DNA from: an uncultured Cardiobacterium sp. | GTDB taxonomy: Bacteria; Pseudomonadota; Gammaproteobacteria; Cardiobacteriales; Cardiobacteriaceae | Direction: 5' to 3' | DNA: 64,000 nt | Assembly: GCF_938028825.1 (NCBI RefSeq) | Contig: NZ_CALIZP010000033.1 | Coordinates: 1-64,000, forward strand | In this document: positions 54,390 to 63,472 of the stretch, piece after piece | Layout of the letters: each line of letters begins with the position of its first letter | Numbering within the stretch: the first letter of the stretch is position 1 | Translations under genes and position numbers: made by a program | Notes under the pieces: model-generated | Database searches by the model: none | What the model saw: the letters and a program-made list of their open reading frames with translations, nothing else | Told to the model about the DNA's origin: nothing

Positions 54390-56810
54390 TTGTTACGCCT
54401 CATCCGCAACACCTTCTACTTCCTCGTCATCCTCGGCATCTTCGGCTGCGTGCTGCTCTTCATGTACGCGATGAAACTCGAAAAAGAATACCACCTTGAC
54501 GACCGCAAACTGGGCGGCGCGCTGTGGTCCATGCCGGCGCGCGTGTACGCCCGCCCGCTCGAACTCTACAAAGGCGCGACGCTTACCCCTGACGACCTTG
54601 TCGCCGAACTCAAACTGCTCGACTACCGCGAAGTCGCCAGCCCGAACAACATCAAGCAGTACCGCCGCGACGGCAACACCGTCGAATACTACGCCCAGCC
54701 CTTCAACTTCTGGGACGGCCAGCGTCCGGCGCGGCGGATGCAGGTGCAGTTCGACAACAACAAAGTCAGCGGTGTGCAAAACCTCGGCACACTTGAAGAA
54801 GAAGTCCTCGAACGCCTCGAACCGCTGCACATCGCCAGCATCTACCCGGCGAGCAAGCAGGACCGCGTGCTGGTCAACCTCGAAGACGTGCCGCCGGTGC
54901 TCATCGACAGCCTGATTGCCGTCGAAGACAAAAACTTCTGGCGCCACCCCGGTATTGACCCGCGCGGCCTCGCCCGCTCCATCTACATTACCTACATCCA
55001 GAAATCCGGCAAACAGGGCGCGAGTACCCTCACCCAGCAATTCATCAAAAACCACTACCTCACCAACGAACAAACCCTGTCGCGCAAACTCAAAGAAGTG
55101 CTGATGGCACTCGTCCTCGAATACCACAACAGCAAAAAAGACATCCTCGAAGGTTATCTCAACGAAATCTACCTCGGTCAGGACGGCCAGCGCGCCATCC
55201 ACGGCTTCGGGCTGGCCAGCGAATACTACTTCGACAAAGAACTCAAAGACCTCGGCCTGCACGAAGTCGCCATGCTTATCGGCCTCGTGCGCGAACCCGG
55301 CCTTGCCGACCCGCGCCGCCACCCCGAATACGCCCTGCAACGGCGCAACATGATGCTCGGCCTCATGCAGCAGAACAACCTCATCAGCGAAGCCGACATG
55401 AAACTCGCGCAATCGCTGCCGCTTGACGTCGTGCCGGTCGATGCCCAGCGCGCGCGGGTGCGCTTTCCCGCCTTTGTTGACCTCGTGTACCAGCAGCTCG
55501 GCGAACACTACAAAGAAGAAGACCTCACCAAAGACGGCCTCAACATCTTCACCACCCTCGACCCGCTCATCCAGCAAAAAACCCAGGACGCCCTGACCGG
55601 TGCCCTGCCGACCCTGGAAAAACGCAACGGCCTGAAAAAGAACTTCCTGCAAAGCGCCGCCGTCGTCGTCAACACCGGCAACGCCGAAGTGCTGGCCGTC
55701 ATCGGCTCGCGCGTGCCGAACGAACAGGGCTACAACCGCGCCCTCTACTCCCTGCGCAACATCGGCTCCGTCGTCAAGCCGATGGTGTATCTGACCGCGC
55801 TCGAATACCCGCAGCTCTACACCCTCGCCACCCCGCTCGATGACAGCCCGCTCAACTACAAAACCGGCGGCAAAACCTGGTCGCCGAAAAACTACGACAA
55901 ACGCAACCACGGCAAAGTCACCCTGCAAGAATCCCTCATCCGCTCCTACAACATCCCGACCGCGCGCATCGCGCTCGACGTCGGCATCAAGGACGTCACC
56001 GACACCCTGCAACGCCTCGGCTACAAGCCGCGCCCGGACAACCCCATCCGCAACAACCCCTCCGTTTCCCTCGGCGCCATCAGCATGAGCGCCATCGATG
56101 TGGCGCAAATCTACGAAACCTTCGCCAGCGGCGGCTACCTCATCCCGCTGCGCTCCATCCGTGAAATCACCACCCAGGAAGGCGCCATCGTCAGCCGTTT
56201 CGATCTCAAGGCGGTGAAAGCCATCGAGCCGGGCCCGCACTACCTCGTCACCTCCACCATGCAGGAAATCCCGCGCCGGGGGACCGCCACCGCGCTCAAA
56301 GAAAAAGTCAGCCCGGCGCTCAACATCGCCGGCAAAACCGGCACCACCGACAGCTATCGCGACAGCTGGTTTGCGGGTTTTTCCGGCAACCTGCTCACCG
56401 TCGTCTGGGTCGGCAACGACGAAAACAAAATCACCCGTCTGACCGGCGGCAAAGGCGCGATGCGCGTGTGGATGGACATCATGAAAAACCTGCCGAACGA
56501 ACCGCTCGACCTGAAAAAACCGGAAGGCATCGTCACCCGCATGGTGGACAAATACAGCGGCGCACTGGCCGGACAGGGCTGCGGCGGCCGCGCGGCCGAA
56601 TACGCCTTCATCGCCGGTTCCGAGCCGACCCACTACCAGGCCTGCGCCGCCCCGCGCCCCGTGCAGCGCGACGACGAAGACGGCACCGGCGTCTTCGACA
56701 ACAACAACAGCGGCGGCCTGCAATGGGAACAACCGGCAGGCGGCGGCAACTGGGGCGGTGGCGGCGGCAGCACCGGCGTGCCCGTCGAAGGCTGGGGGCC
56801 GGGCAACTGA
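54390..56810 (+). CDS. mrcB: Penicillin-binding protein 1B, bifunctional
   Basis: Polymerises and cross-links peptidoglycan. The 806-residue protein has an N-terminal membrane helix (YFLVILGIFGCVLLFMYAM), a UB2H domain, the glycosyltransferase domain with AVEDKNFWRHPGID and ASTLTQQFIKN, and the transpeptidase domain with serine 460 in GSVVKP, SYN and AGKTGTTD motifs. A Gly-rich tail (GGGNWGGGGGS) ends the protein. The start is a TTG at 54390 preceded by GGAG; the next ATG would cut into the membrane helix. Confidence 0.93.
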   Translation: MLRLIRNTFYFLVILGIFGCVLLFMYAMKLEKEYHLDDRKLGGALWSMPARVYARPLELYKGATLTPDDLVAELKLLDYREVASPNNIKQYRRDGNTVEYYAQPFNFWDGQRPARRMQVQFDNNKVSGVQNLGTLEEEVLERLEPLHIASIYPASKQDRVLVNLEDVPPVLIDSLIAVEDKNFWRHPGIDPRGLARSIYITYIQKSGKQGASTLTQQFIKNHYLTNEQTLSRKLKEVLMALVLEYHNSKKDILEGYLNEIYLGQDGQRAIHGFGLASEYYFDKELKDLGLHEVAMLIGLVREPGLADPRRHPEYALQRRNMMLGLMQQNNLISEADMKLAQSLPLDVVPVDAQRARVRFPAFVDLVYQQLGEHYKEEDLTKDGLNIFTTLDPLIQQKTQDALTGALPTLEKRNGLKKNFLQSAAVVVNTGNAEVLAVIGSRVPNEQGYNRALYSLRNIGSVVKPMVYLTALEYPQLYTLATPLDDSPLNYKTGGKTWSPKNYDKRNHGKVTLQESLIRSYNIPTARIALDVGIKDVTDTLQRLGYKPRPDNPIRNNPSVSLGAISMSAIDVAQIYETFASGGYLIPLRSIREITTQEGAIVSRFDLKAVKAIEPGPHYLVTSTMQEIPRRGTATALKEKVSPALNIAGKTGTTDSYRDSWFAGFSGNLLTVVWVGNDENKITRLTGGKGAMRVWMDIMKNLPNEPLDLKKPEGIVTRMVDKYSGALAGQGCGGRAAEYAFIAGSEPTHYQACAAPRPVQRDDEDGTGVFDNNNSGGLQWEQPAGGGNWGGGGGSTGVPVEGWGPGN

Positions 56811-56812
56811 GC

Positions 56813-56834
56813 CCGGTGGCAAAACCCGCCACCA
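56813..56834 (+). other. Hairpin after mrcB
   Basis: GGTGGC and GCCACC form a stem a few bases after the stop codon. No T-run follows, so termination here is uncertain. Confidence 0.35.
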
Positions 56835-57028
56835 GGCGGCATAAACACCGGTTCTTGTAAAGACGTTGCCCGCAACATCTCATCCCAATCCCAAGAAACA
56901 AAACAGAGTTCGCAGGGTGGGCTTCAGCCCGCCGGGCAGGCGCAGCCAGCCTTTTCTGCTGTTGGCAAAAGCCCCGCCAAGCGGCGAAAACACGGACCCC
57001 GCCACCGCACACCTTGAAACGCCAAACC

Positions 57029-59230
57029 ATGTCCATCCACTACTACGGCATCCGCCACCACGGCCCCGGCTCCGCCCGCCACCTCCTCGCCGCGCTCGAC
57101 GCCTTGCAACCCGACCGCATCCTCCTCGAAGGCCCGCCCGAAGCCGACGCCCTGCTGCCGCTTGTCGCCGATGCCGCCATGCAGCCGCCCGTTGCCCTGC
57201 TCGCCTACCGCCCCGACGCCCCACAGCGTGCCGTGTACTACCCCTTCGCCGCCTGGTCGCCCGAATGGCAGGCCATGCAATACGCCCTCGCGCATCACAT
57301 CCCGCTCACCTTCTGTGACCTGCCGCTGGCGCACAGCCTCGCCGACGACCACGACGAAGACGACGACACCCCCACCGCCGCCCGCCACCCCTTCGACGAC
57401 CTCGCCGACATCGCCGGTTACCGCGACGGCGAAGAATGGTGGGAAGCCACCGTCGAACAGCGCGGCGACGGCGAAGACCTCTTTGCCGCCGTTACCGAAG
57501 CCATTGCCGCCCTGCGCGATGCCCTGCCGGCAGCGACCAGCGCTGGTGACCTCAAGCGCGAAGCATGGATGCGCAAAACCATCCGCGCCGCCACCAAAGA
57601 AAGCGAACGCCTCGCCGTCATCTGCGGTGCCTGGCACATCCCCGCCCTGCAAAGCGCGGTTGCCGTCAAGGACGACAACGCCCTGCTCAAAGGGCTTGCC
57701 AAAACCAAAGTGGACAGCACCTGGATTCCCTGGACCAACAGCCGCCTCACCCGCCAAAGCGGCTACGGCGCGGGCATCCGCGCGCCGAACTGGTACGCCC
57801 ACCTCTGGCGACACCCCGATGACGACGGTGTGCGCTGGCTGGGCCGGGCCGCCCAACACCTGCGCGCCAAACACTACGACATCTCGGCGGCGCACCTCAT
57901 CGAAACCCTGCGCCTCGCGCGCACCACCGCCGCCCTGCGCGGGCAGACCCGCGTCGCCCTCGCCGACTACACCGACGCCCTCGCCAGCATCATCGGCATG
58001 GGCGACAGCGCCATCATCGACCGCATCCAGCACGCATGGCTCATCGGCGACACCATCGGCAGCGTCCCCGAAAATACCCCGCAACTGCCGCTCATCGCCG
58101 ATATCGACAAACAGCGCAAACAACTGCGCCTGCCGCAAACCGCCGAAAGCCGAGAAATCATCCTCGACCTGCGCAAACCGCTTGACCTTGCGCGCAGCCA
58201 ATACATCCACCGCCTGAACCTCCTTGACGGCGGCCTGTGGGCCACCCCGCTGGCGCGCAGCGGCAAAGGCACCTACAAAGAAGCCTGGCGCCTCGAATAC
58301 CAGCCCGAACAACACATCCGTCTCACCGAAAAAGCCGTGTACGGCAACACCCTGGAAAGCGCCGTCACCGCCTACATCACCAGCACCCTGCACCAAGACC
58401 AGAGCCTCGCCGCGCTCGCCGAACGCCTCGAACACGTCCTGCCCGCTGAACTGCCCAACCTCGTCGCCGCACTCGCCGCCGCCATCGCCGCCCTCAGCGT
58501 CGATAACCGCGACCTCGCCGACACCCTCGCCGCCCTGCCCCACCTCGCCGAAACCCTGCGCTACGGCAACGTACGGCAAACAGACAACGCAGCCCTTGCC
58601 CACCTGCTCGATACCCTGCTTGCCCGCCTCGCCGCCGGCGGCGTCCAGGGCTGCATGAACATCGATAACGACAGCGCGCAAACCCTCTGCCGCCTTACCC
58701 GCAGTGCCGGGGCTGCCCTCGCCGCACTGAACGACGCGGATGCCGACCGCTACTGGCACGACTACATCCACGCCCAAACCACCTCACAACACATCCACCC
58801 GCTGCTCGCCGGCAACGCCTGGCGCGACCACTACGACCGCCAGCAAACCGACGCAGAAACCGTCGCCGCTGAACTGCACCGCCAACTCTCGCGCGGCGGC
58901 AACTACGCCGACGCCGCCCAATGGCTGGAAGGCTTCCTCTACCAAAGCGGCACCGTATTGCTCGTGCACGACACCCTGTGGCAGATCATCAACGACTGGC
59001 TGCGCGCCCTGCCGGAAGACCGCTTCACCGAACTGCTGCCACTCCTGCGCCGCACCTTCACCGCATTTGAGGCCGGCGAACGCCGCCAGCTCGGCGACAA
59101 GGCACGGATGCAGGCGGGACAAGCGGGCGGCAGCCGCGCCGCTGTCGTCGCGACGGACAGCGCCATCGACGAAACTGCCGCCCAAGCGGCGATGCAGACT
59201 GTCGCCCGCCTGCTGGGGCTTGAAGCGTAA
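57029..59230 (+). CDS. DUF5682 family protein, stand-alone
   Basis: The 733-residue soluble protein starts with the DUF5682 signature GIRHHGPGSA (residues 7-16), followed by LLEGPPEAD and the YYPFAAWSPEWQAM segment. A second GxxH motif, GAWH, is at residues 200-203. Two GxxH motifs and a conserved glutamate recall the TraB/TIKI/EreA fold, which is my inference. The C-terminal half is helical and alanine rich. In other genomes this family usually neighbours MoxR ATPase, SWIM and VWA genes; none is here. A TTG 15 bases upstream is an alternative start. Confidence 0.78.
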   Translation: MSIHYYGIRHHGPGSARHLLAALDALQPDRILLEGPPEADALLPLVADAAMQPPVALLAYRPDAPQRAVYYPFAAWSPEWQAMQYALAHHIPLTFCDLPLAHSLADDHDEDDDTPTAARHPFDDLADIAGYRDGEEWWEATVEQRGDGEDLFAAVTEAIAALRDALPAATSAGDLKREAWMRKTIRAATKESERLAVICGAWHIPALQSAVAVKDDNALLKGLAKTKVDSTWIPWTNSRLTRQSGYGAGIRAPNWYAHLWRHPDDDGVRWLGRAAQHLRAKHYDISAAHLIETLRLARTTAALRGQTRVALADYTDALASIIGMGDSAIIDRIQHAWLIGDTIGSVPENTPQLPLIADIDKQRKQLRLPQTAESREIILDLRKPLDLARSQYIHRLNLLDGGLWATPLARSGKGTYKEAWRLEYQPEQHIRLTEKAVYGNTLESAVTAYITSTLHQDQSLAALAERLEHVLPAELPNLVAALAAAIAALSVDNRDLADTLAALPHLAETLRYGNVRQTDNAALAHLLDTLLARLAAGGVQGCMNIDNDSAQTLCRLTRSAGAALAALNDADADRYWHDYIHAQTTSQHIHPLLAGNAWRDHYDRQQTDAETVAAELHRQLSRGGNYADAAQWLEGFLYQSGTVLLVHDTLWQIINDWLRALPEDRFTELLPLLRRTFTAFEAGERRQLGDKARMQAGQAGGSRAAVVATDSAIDETAAQAAMQTVARLLGLEA

Positions 59231-59282
59231 ACGGGCTGCCCCGTCCGCACCATCCCGCCGCCTTCACCACCCCGGAGTCCCC

Positions 59283-59561
59283 ATGCTTGCCATCGACAAC
59301 ATCCTCCTCCTGCTCGCCGGCCGGATTATGGCGGAAAGTGCGCACAACCCCGCCGCCCGCTATGTTCTCGCCGGCATCGTCATCATCTGCTATCTCGCCG
59401 TGCTCGCCGCCATCGCCTTCCTCGCCCTGGTCGTCATCGGCATCATGACCCGCCGTCAGCCGCCGCGCACCGGCTACACCGCCTTCGCCGTCTTCCTCGT
59501 CGTCGAAATCGTCATCAGCGTGCCGGTTGCCACCCGCTTCTTCGCCCACCTCACCGCCTGA
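59283..59561 (+). CDS. Small membrane protein
   Basis: A 92-residue protein with hydrophobic segments at about 27-54 and 67-85 separated by a short basic loop (TRRQPPRTG). No family was recognised. The ATG follows CCGGAG, and the patatin lipoprotein gene begins two bases after its stop, so the two are probably expressed together. Confidence 0.65.
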   Translation: MLAIDNILLLLAGRIMAESAHNPAARYVLAGIVIICYLAVLAAIAFLALVVIGIMTRRQPPRTGYTAFAVFLVVEIVISVPVATRFFAHLTA

Positions 59562-59563
59562 CC

Positions 59564-60922
59564 ATGCGCCGCTTCACCGTCCTCCTGCTGCCGCTCCTGC
59601 TCGCCGCCTGTTCGCTCATCGAGTATCAGCCGCTTGCCACCCTTGATCATGTGGACCGCAGTCGCGGCTACCGCCTGGAAGCGGCGCTGGATACCGAACA
59701 CAACGACGACGGCCTGCTGCTCGTCCTCCTCTTCTCCGGCGGCGGCAGCCGCGCGGCGGCCTTCGGCTACGGCGTGCTGGAAACGCTGGCGGCGACGCCC
59801 GTTACCGGTTACGGCAAAACCGAGCCGCTGCTGGCGAAAATCGACCTCGTGCACGGCGTCTCCGGCGGTTCCATCCTCGCCACCTACCTCGCCCTGCACG
59901 GCACGGACACCGTGCCGCAATTCGAGCGCGCCTTCCTGCGCCAGAATTTGCAAAGCGCGGTGCTGCGCCAGCTCTTCTCGCTCGCCAACCTGCCGCGCCT
60001 CACCGCCCCGGAATTCGGGCGCGGCGACCTGCTCGCCGAAGAACTCGACCGCCTGCTCTACCACGGCGCGACCTTCGCCGCGCTCGATGACGGGCGCAAA
60101 GGGCCGTTCGCCGTCATCAGCGCCACCGACATGAGCATCGGCCAGCGTATTGAATTCACGCAGGAATTTTTCGACGCGCTGTGTCTCGACTTGAGCCGCC
60201 TGCCGATTGCCCGCGCCGTCGCCGCGTCCAGCGCCGTGCCGCTGGTTTTCGCGCCGCTGACCCTGAACAACCACGGCGGCCGCTGCCGCTATCAACCGCC
60301 GCCGCGCGCCACGGGCGGACAAACGGTGCAACGCTTCACCGCCCCCTATCAGGACAGCGCCGCCCGCCCCTACATCCACCTGCTCGACGGCGGCCTGACC
60401 GACAACCTCGGCCTGCGCAGCCTGCTCGATTTCGCCGACATCTACGGCGGCGACAACATCTACCGCCACATCACCGGCGGCAAGGTGCGCGACATCGTCG
60501 TCATCAGCGTCAACGCGCAAAACCGCCTCGACAGCAGCATCGACCAAAGCCCCGCCATCCCCGGCCTGGTGGACGTGGCGGGCGCCATCATCAACGTCCC
60601 CATCGACGGCAACACCCAGGAAAGCATCCGCAACTTCCGCCGCTTCGTGGACGAATGGAACGCGCGCGGCAACAACCGCCACGTCGCCCTGCACTTCATC
60701 GACCTCAACCTGGACGACCTGCCCGACGGCGCGCTGAAACAGCAGGTGCTCAACATCGGTACCACCTTCTACCTGCCGGAAGCGGACATCCGCGCCCTGC
60801 GGCAGAGCGCGAAAATCCTCCTCGAACAGAACGACACCTACCGCCGCCTGCCAGGGCTGAAAGGCAACCGCCCTGCCCTGCCCGCCGACCCGCTGCACCT
60901 CTACCGCCGCCCCGCCTTATAA
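59564..60922 (+). CDS. Patatin-like phospholipase lipoprotein
   Basis: The 452-residue protein has a lipoprotein signal peptide with lipobox LAAC (cysteine 16). The patatin catalytic motifs follow: the oxyanion FSGGGSRAAAFGYGVL, the nucleophile elbow GVSGGS and the catalytic aspartate in LLDGGLTDN. It probably acts on acyl lipids at the outer membrane or in the periplasm. It is coupled to the small membrane protein gene upstream. Confidence 0.87.
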   Translation: MRRFTVLLLPLLLAACSLIEYQPLATLDHVDRSRGYRLEAALDTEHNDDGLLLVLLFSGGGSRAAAFGYGVLETLAATPVTGYGKTEPLLAKIDLVHGVSGGSILATYLALHGTDTVPQFERAFLRQNLQSAVLRQLFSLANLPRLTAPEFGRGDLLAEELDRLLYHGATFAALDDGRKGPFAVISATDMSIGQRIEFTQEFFDALCLDLSRLPIARAVAASSAVPLVFAPLTLNNHGGRCRYQPPPRATGGQTVQRFTAPYQDSAARPYIHLLDGGLTDNLGLRSLLDFADIYGGDNIYRHITGGKVRDIVVISVNAQNRLDSSIDQSPAIPGLVDVAGAIINVPIDGNTQESIRNFRRFVDEWNARGNNRHVALHFIDLNLDDLPDGALKQQVLNIGTTFYLPEADIRALRQSAKILLEQNDTYRRLPGLKGNRPALPADPLHLYRRPAL

Positions 60923-60969
60923 AACAGGTACAATCTGCGCCCCTTTTGCGCAGCCCGCGAGGAACCGCC

Positions 60970-62400
60970 ATGACTGAAGAACACAACACCGAAACCCGCG
61001 AACGCCCCTCAGCCGACATCGAACGCATCCACCAGCTCGTCGAGACCCTGATGCCCGCTGCTGCCGCCATCATGGCCGGGGCGACACATCTGGACGACCC
61101 CGCGCAACAGGCGGCGCTCACCGAACTCAACACCAATCTCGTCGAACTGCACCCGGCGGATGTCGCCGACATCCTCGAATCCCTGCCGCAGGAAGAACGG
61201 ATGCTGGTTTGGCACCTTGCCGTGCCGGAAGAAGACGGCGAAGTGCTGCTCGAAGTCTCCGACGCCGTGCGCGAAAGCCTCATCGGCATGATGGATCAGG
61301 ACGAAATGCTGGCGGCGGTGGATGATCTGGACGCCGACGAACTGGCGGAACTCGCCGACGACCTGCCGCGCGAAGTCGTGCACGAAGCACTGAGCACGCG
61401 CGACGCCGCAGAACGCGCGCAAGTGCAGGCGGCGATGTCCTACGCCGACCACCAGGTCGGCGCCATCATGGACTTTGAAATGATCAACATCCGCGCCGAC
61501 GTCACCTGCGAAGTCGTCTTGCGCTACCTGCGCCGCTTCGACCGCCTGCCCGATCACACCGACAAAATCTTCGTCACCGACGACGACGACGTGCTGCGCG
61601 GCGTGCTGCTCCTGCGCAAACTGCTCGTCTCCGACCCCGACAAACGCATCGAAGACATCATGATTAAAGACGTCGTCCTCTTTCACCCCGAAGACGACGT
61701 CGAAGACGCCGCGCAAGCCTTCGAGCGCTACGACCTCGTTACCGCCCCGGTGGTGGACGGCGCACGCAAACTCATCGGCCGTATCACCATCGACGAAATC
61801 GTCGACGTCATCCGCGAAGAATCCGACGCCGACATGCTCAATATGGCGGGCATGCAGGAAGAAGAAGACCTCTTCGCGCCGGTGCTCGACTCCGTGAAAA
61901 ACCGCTGGGTGTGGCTCGCCATCAACCTCTGCACCGCCTTCGTCGCCAGCCGCGTCATCGGCCTCTTTGAAGGCTCCATCGAAAAAATCGTCGCCCTCGC
62001 CACGCTGATGCCGATTGTCGCCGGCATCGGCGGCAACTCCGGCAACCAGACCATCACCATGATCGTGCGCGCGCTGGCGATGGGGCAGCTTTCCACCGCC
62101 CAGGCGGGCAGGCTGCTGCGCAAAGAAATCGGCGTGGCGCTGGTCAACGGCGTCCTCTGGGGCAGCGTGATGGGCCTCGTCTCCTGGCTGCTTTACGGCA
62201 GCATCGGCATCGGCTTCGTCATGGTGGCGGCGATGACGCTGAACCTGCTGCTGGCAGCGACCGTCGGCGTCCTCATCCCGGTCATCATGGAAAAAATGGG
62301 GCGCGACCCGGCACTCGGCAGCTCGGTGATGATTACCGCCGTGACCGACTCCGGCGGCTTCTTCATCTTCCTCGGCCTCGCCACACTATTCCTGCTGTAA
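60970..62400 (+). CDS. mgtE: Magnesium transporter MgtE
   Basis: The 476-residue channel has an acidic N domain (LNTNLVELHPADVADILESL), paired CBS domains (IFVTDDDDVLRGVLLLRKLL, DLVTAPVVDGARKLIGRI) that sense magnesium, and five C-terminal membrane helices with GIGGNSGNQT and MITAVTDSGGFFIFLGLA. A TACAAT at 60929-60934 is a possible -10 box. Its last 15 bases overlap the convergent rnhB gene. Confidence 0.95.
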   Translation: MTEEHNTETRERPSADIERIHQLVETLMPAAAAIMAGATHLDDPAQQAALTELNTNLVELHPADVADILESLPQEERMLVWHLAVPEEDGEVLLEVSDAVRESLIGMMDQDEMLAAVDDLDADELAELADDLPREVVHEALSTRDAAERAQVQAAMSYADHQVGAIMDFEMINIRADVTCEVVLRYLRRFDRLPDHTDKIFVTDDDDVLRGVLLLRKLLVSDPDKRIEDIMIKDVVLFHPEDDVEDAAQAFERYDLVTAPVVDGARKLIGRITIDEIVDVIREESDADMLNMAGMQEEEDLFAPVLDSVKNRWVWLAINLCTAFVASRVIGLFEGSIEKIVALATLMPIVAGIGGNSGNQTITMIVRALAMGQLSTAQAGRLLRKEIGVALVNGVLWGSVMGLVSWLLYGSIGIGFVMVAAMTLNLLLAATVGVLIPVIMEKMGRDPALGSSVMITAVTDSGGFFIFLGLATLFLL

Positions 62401-62973
62401 CAAATCGCCCGCCAGCACCGCCCTGACCGGCGCATAACTGCGGCGGTGTTCCGGCGTTGCACCGAGGCGGACGAGCGCGGCGAGATGCGCCTTCGTGCCG
62501 TAGCCCTTGTGCGCGGCGAAACCGTAGCCGGGAAAGCGTGCGTCCAGCTCCGCCATCTGCCGGTCCCGCGTAACTTTGGCGATGATGGAAGCGGCGGCGA
62601 TGCAGGCCTCGCTCGCATCCCCGCCGACAATCGCCCGCGCCGGCATGGCGAGAGTGGGCGTGAACTTGCCGTCCACCAGCACCTGCTGCGGCGCGGTCGC
62701 GAGTCCCTCGACCGCGCGCCGCATGGCGAGCAGCGTCGCATGATGGATATTCAGCGCGTCAATCTCGGCGGGCGAGGCAACAGCGGCGCACCACGCCAAT
62801 GCCTGTGCCGTGATGCCGTCAAACAGCACCTCGCGCTGTCGCGCGCGCAGTTTCTTGCTGTCAGTCAGGCCGGGCAAAGCGAACCGCGCGGGCAGTATCA
62901 CTGCGGCGGCAACGACATTGCCGACTAGCGCGCCGCGCCCGGCCTCGTCCACCCCGGCAGTCAGCGCCAGCAT
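62386..62973 (-). CDS. rnhB: Ribonuclease HII
   Basis: Removes ribonucleotides and RNA from RNA-DNA hybrids. The 195-residue protein has the metal-binding GVDEAGRGALVG at the start, LTDSKKL, and IIAKVTRDRQMAELDARFPGY with GYGT following. The ATG at 62973 gives the family N-terminus; the open frame continues upstream through slyX but with no homology. Its stop lies inside the 3' end of mgtE. Confidence 0.95.
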   Translation of the reverse strand: MLALTAGVDEAGRGALVGNVVAAAVILPARFALPGLTDSKKLRARQREVLFDGITAQALAWCAAVASPAEIDALNIHHATLLAMRRAVEGLATAPQQVLVDGKFTPTLAMPARAIVGGDASEACIAAASIIAKVTRDRQMAELDARFPGYGFAAHKGYGTKAHLAALVRLGATPEHRRSYAPVRAVLAGDLLQQE

Positions 62974-63185
62974 CAAAAATGCGGCGGAATCTCGTCCGCC
63001 GGATTGCGTGGTTCGCGCACATCGCGCTCTTGCAACTGTTGCCACAGCAGGCGCAACTGCCCCTGCTGCAAATCCAGCAGCTCGCGCAGGGCGGCCACAC
63101 CCGCATTCAGCTCCGCCAGCAAATCCTCCTGATAGGCGAGACGCGATTCCAGGCGTTCCAGGCGCGCCTCCATTTCGTCCGTCAC
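62973..63185 (-). CDS. slyX: SlyX family protein
   Basis: A 70-residue helical protein with EARLERLESRLAYQEDLL and the C-terminal DEIPPHF, the hallmark PPHY/PPHF ending. Function is unknown. A GTG start at 63185 overlaps the upstream tautomerase stop, and gives the family N-terminus; an ATG four codons later is the alternative. The last base of its stop codon region touches the rnhB start. Confidence 0.85.
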   Translation of the reverse strand: MTDEMEARLERLESRLAYQEDLLAELNAGVAALRELLDLQQGQLRLLWQQLQERDVREPRNPADEIPPHF

Positions 63186-63370
63186 TTGCGGTCCAGGCGC
63201 AGCTCGCCGCCCTGGGCGAGATTTTCCGGCCGCAAGTCCTCGATGCTGATCCAGATGGCGCTTTCCGGCACGCCGATACTTTCCGCCACGGCGCGGGTGA
63301 CATTCTTCGCCAGCGCGCGCTTCTGTTCGACACTGCGGCCTTCCACAATCTTGATATTGACGATGGGCAT
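63182..63370 (-). CDS. 4-oxalocrotonate tautomerase family protein
   Basis: A 62-residue protein starting MPIVNIKIVEGRSVEQKR, where proline 2 becomes the catalytic N-terminal base after Met removal. VTRAVAESIGVPESAIWI and ISIEDL follow the family pattern. A hexameric tautomerase is expected; the natural substrate is unknown. It heads a tautomerase-slyX-rnhB cluster with overlapping ends. Confidence 0.9.
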   Translation of the reverse strand: MPIVNIKIVEGRSVEQKRALAKNVTRAVAESIGVPESAIWISIEDLRPENLAQGGELRLDRK

Positions 63371-63433
63371 AACTACCTCGCAAACAGTTGAAATGACGGG
63401 TCCGGATTATAGTCCCAAGCGGCGCGAAGCCGC

Positions 63434-63439
63434 TATAAT
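63434..63439 (+). promoter_or_regulatory. Candidate -10 box for purC
   Basis: A perfect TATAAT lies 34 bases before the purC start codon, at the right distance for a short leader. The -35 region is weak. Confidence 0.5.
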
Positions 63440-63472
63440 GCCCGCGTCCTTCAATCCTAACCGAGGTGTAAC

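Noticed and set aside
62386..63348. 320-codon frame suggesting a fusion of an upstream domain to RNase HII
   Set aside because: The upstream part is an alternate frame of slyX and the tautomerase; rnhB starts at 62973.
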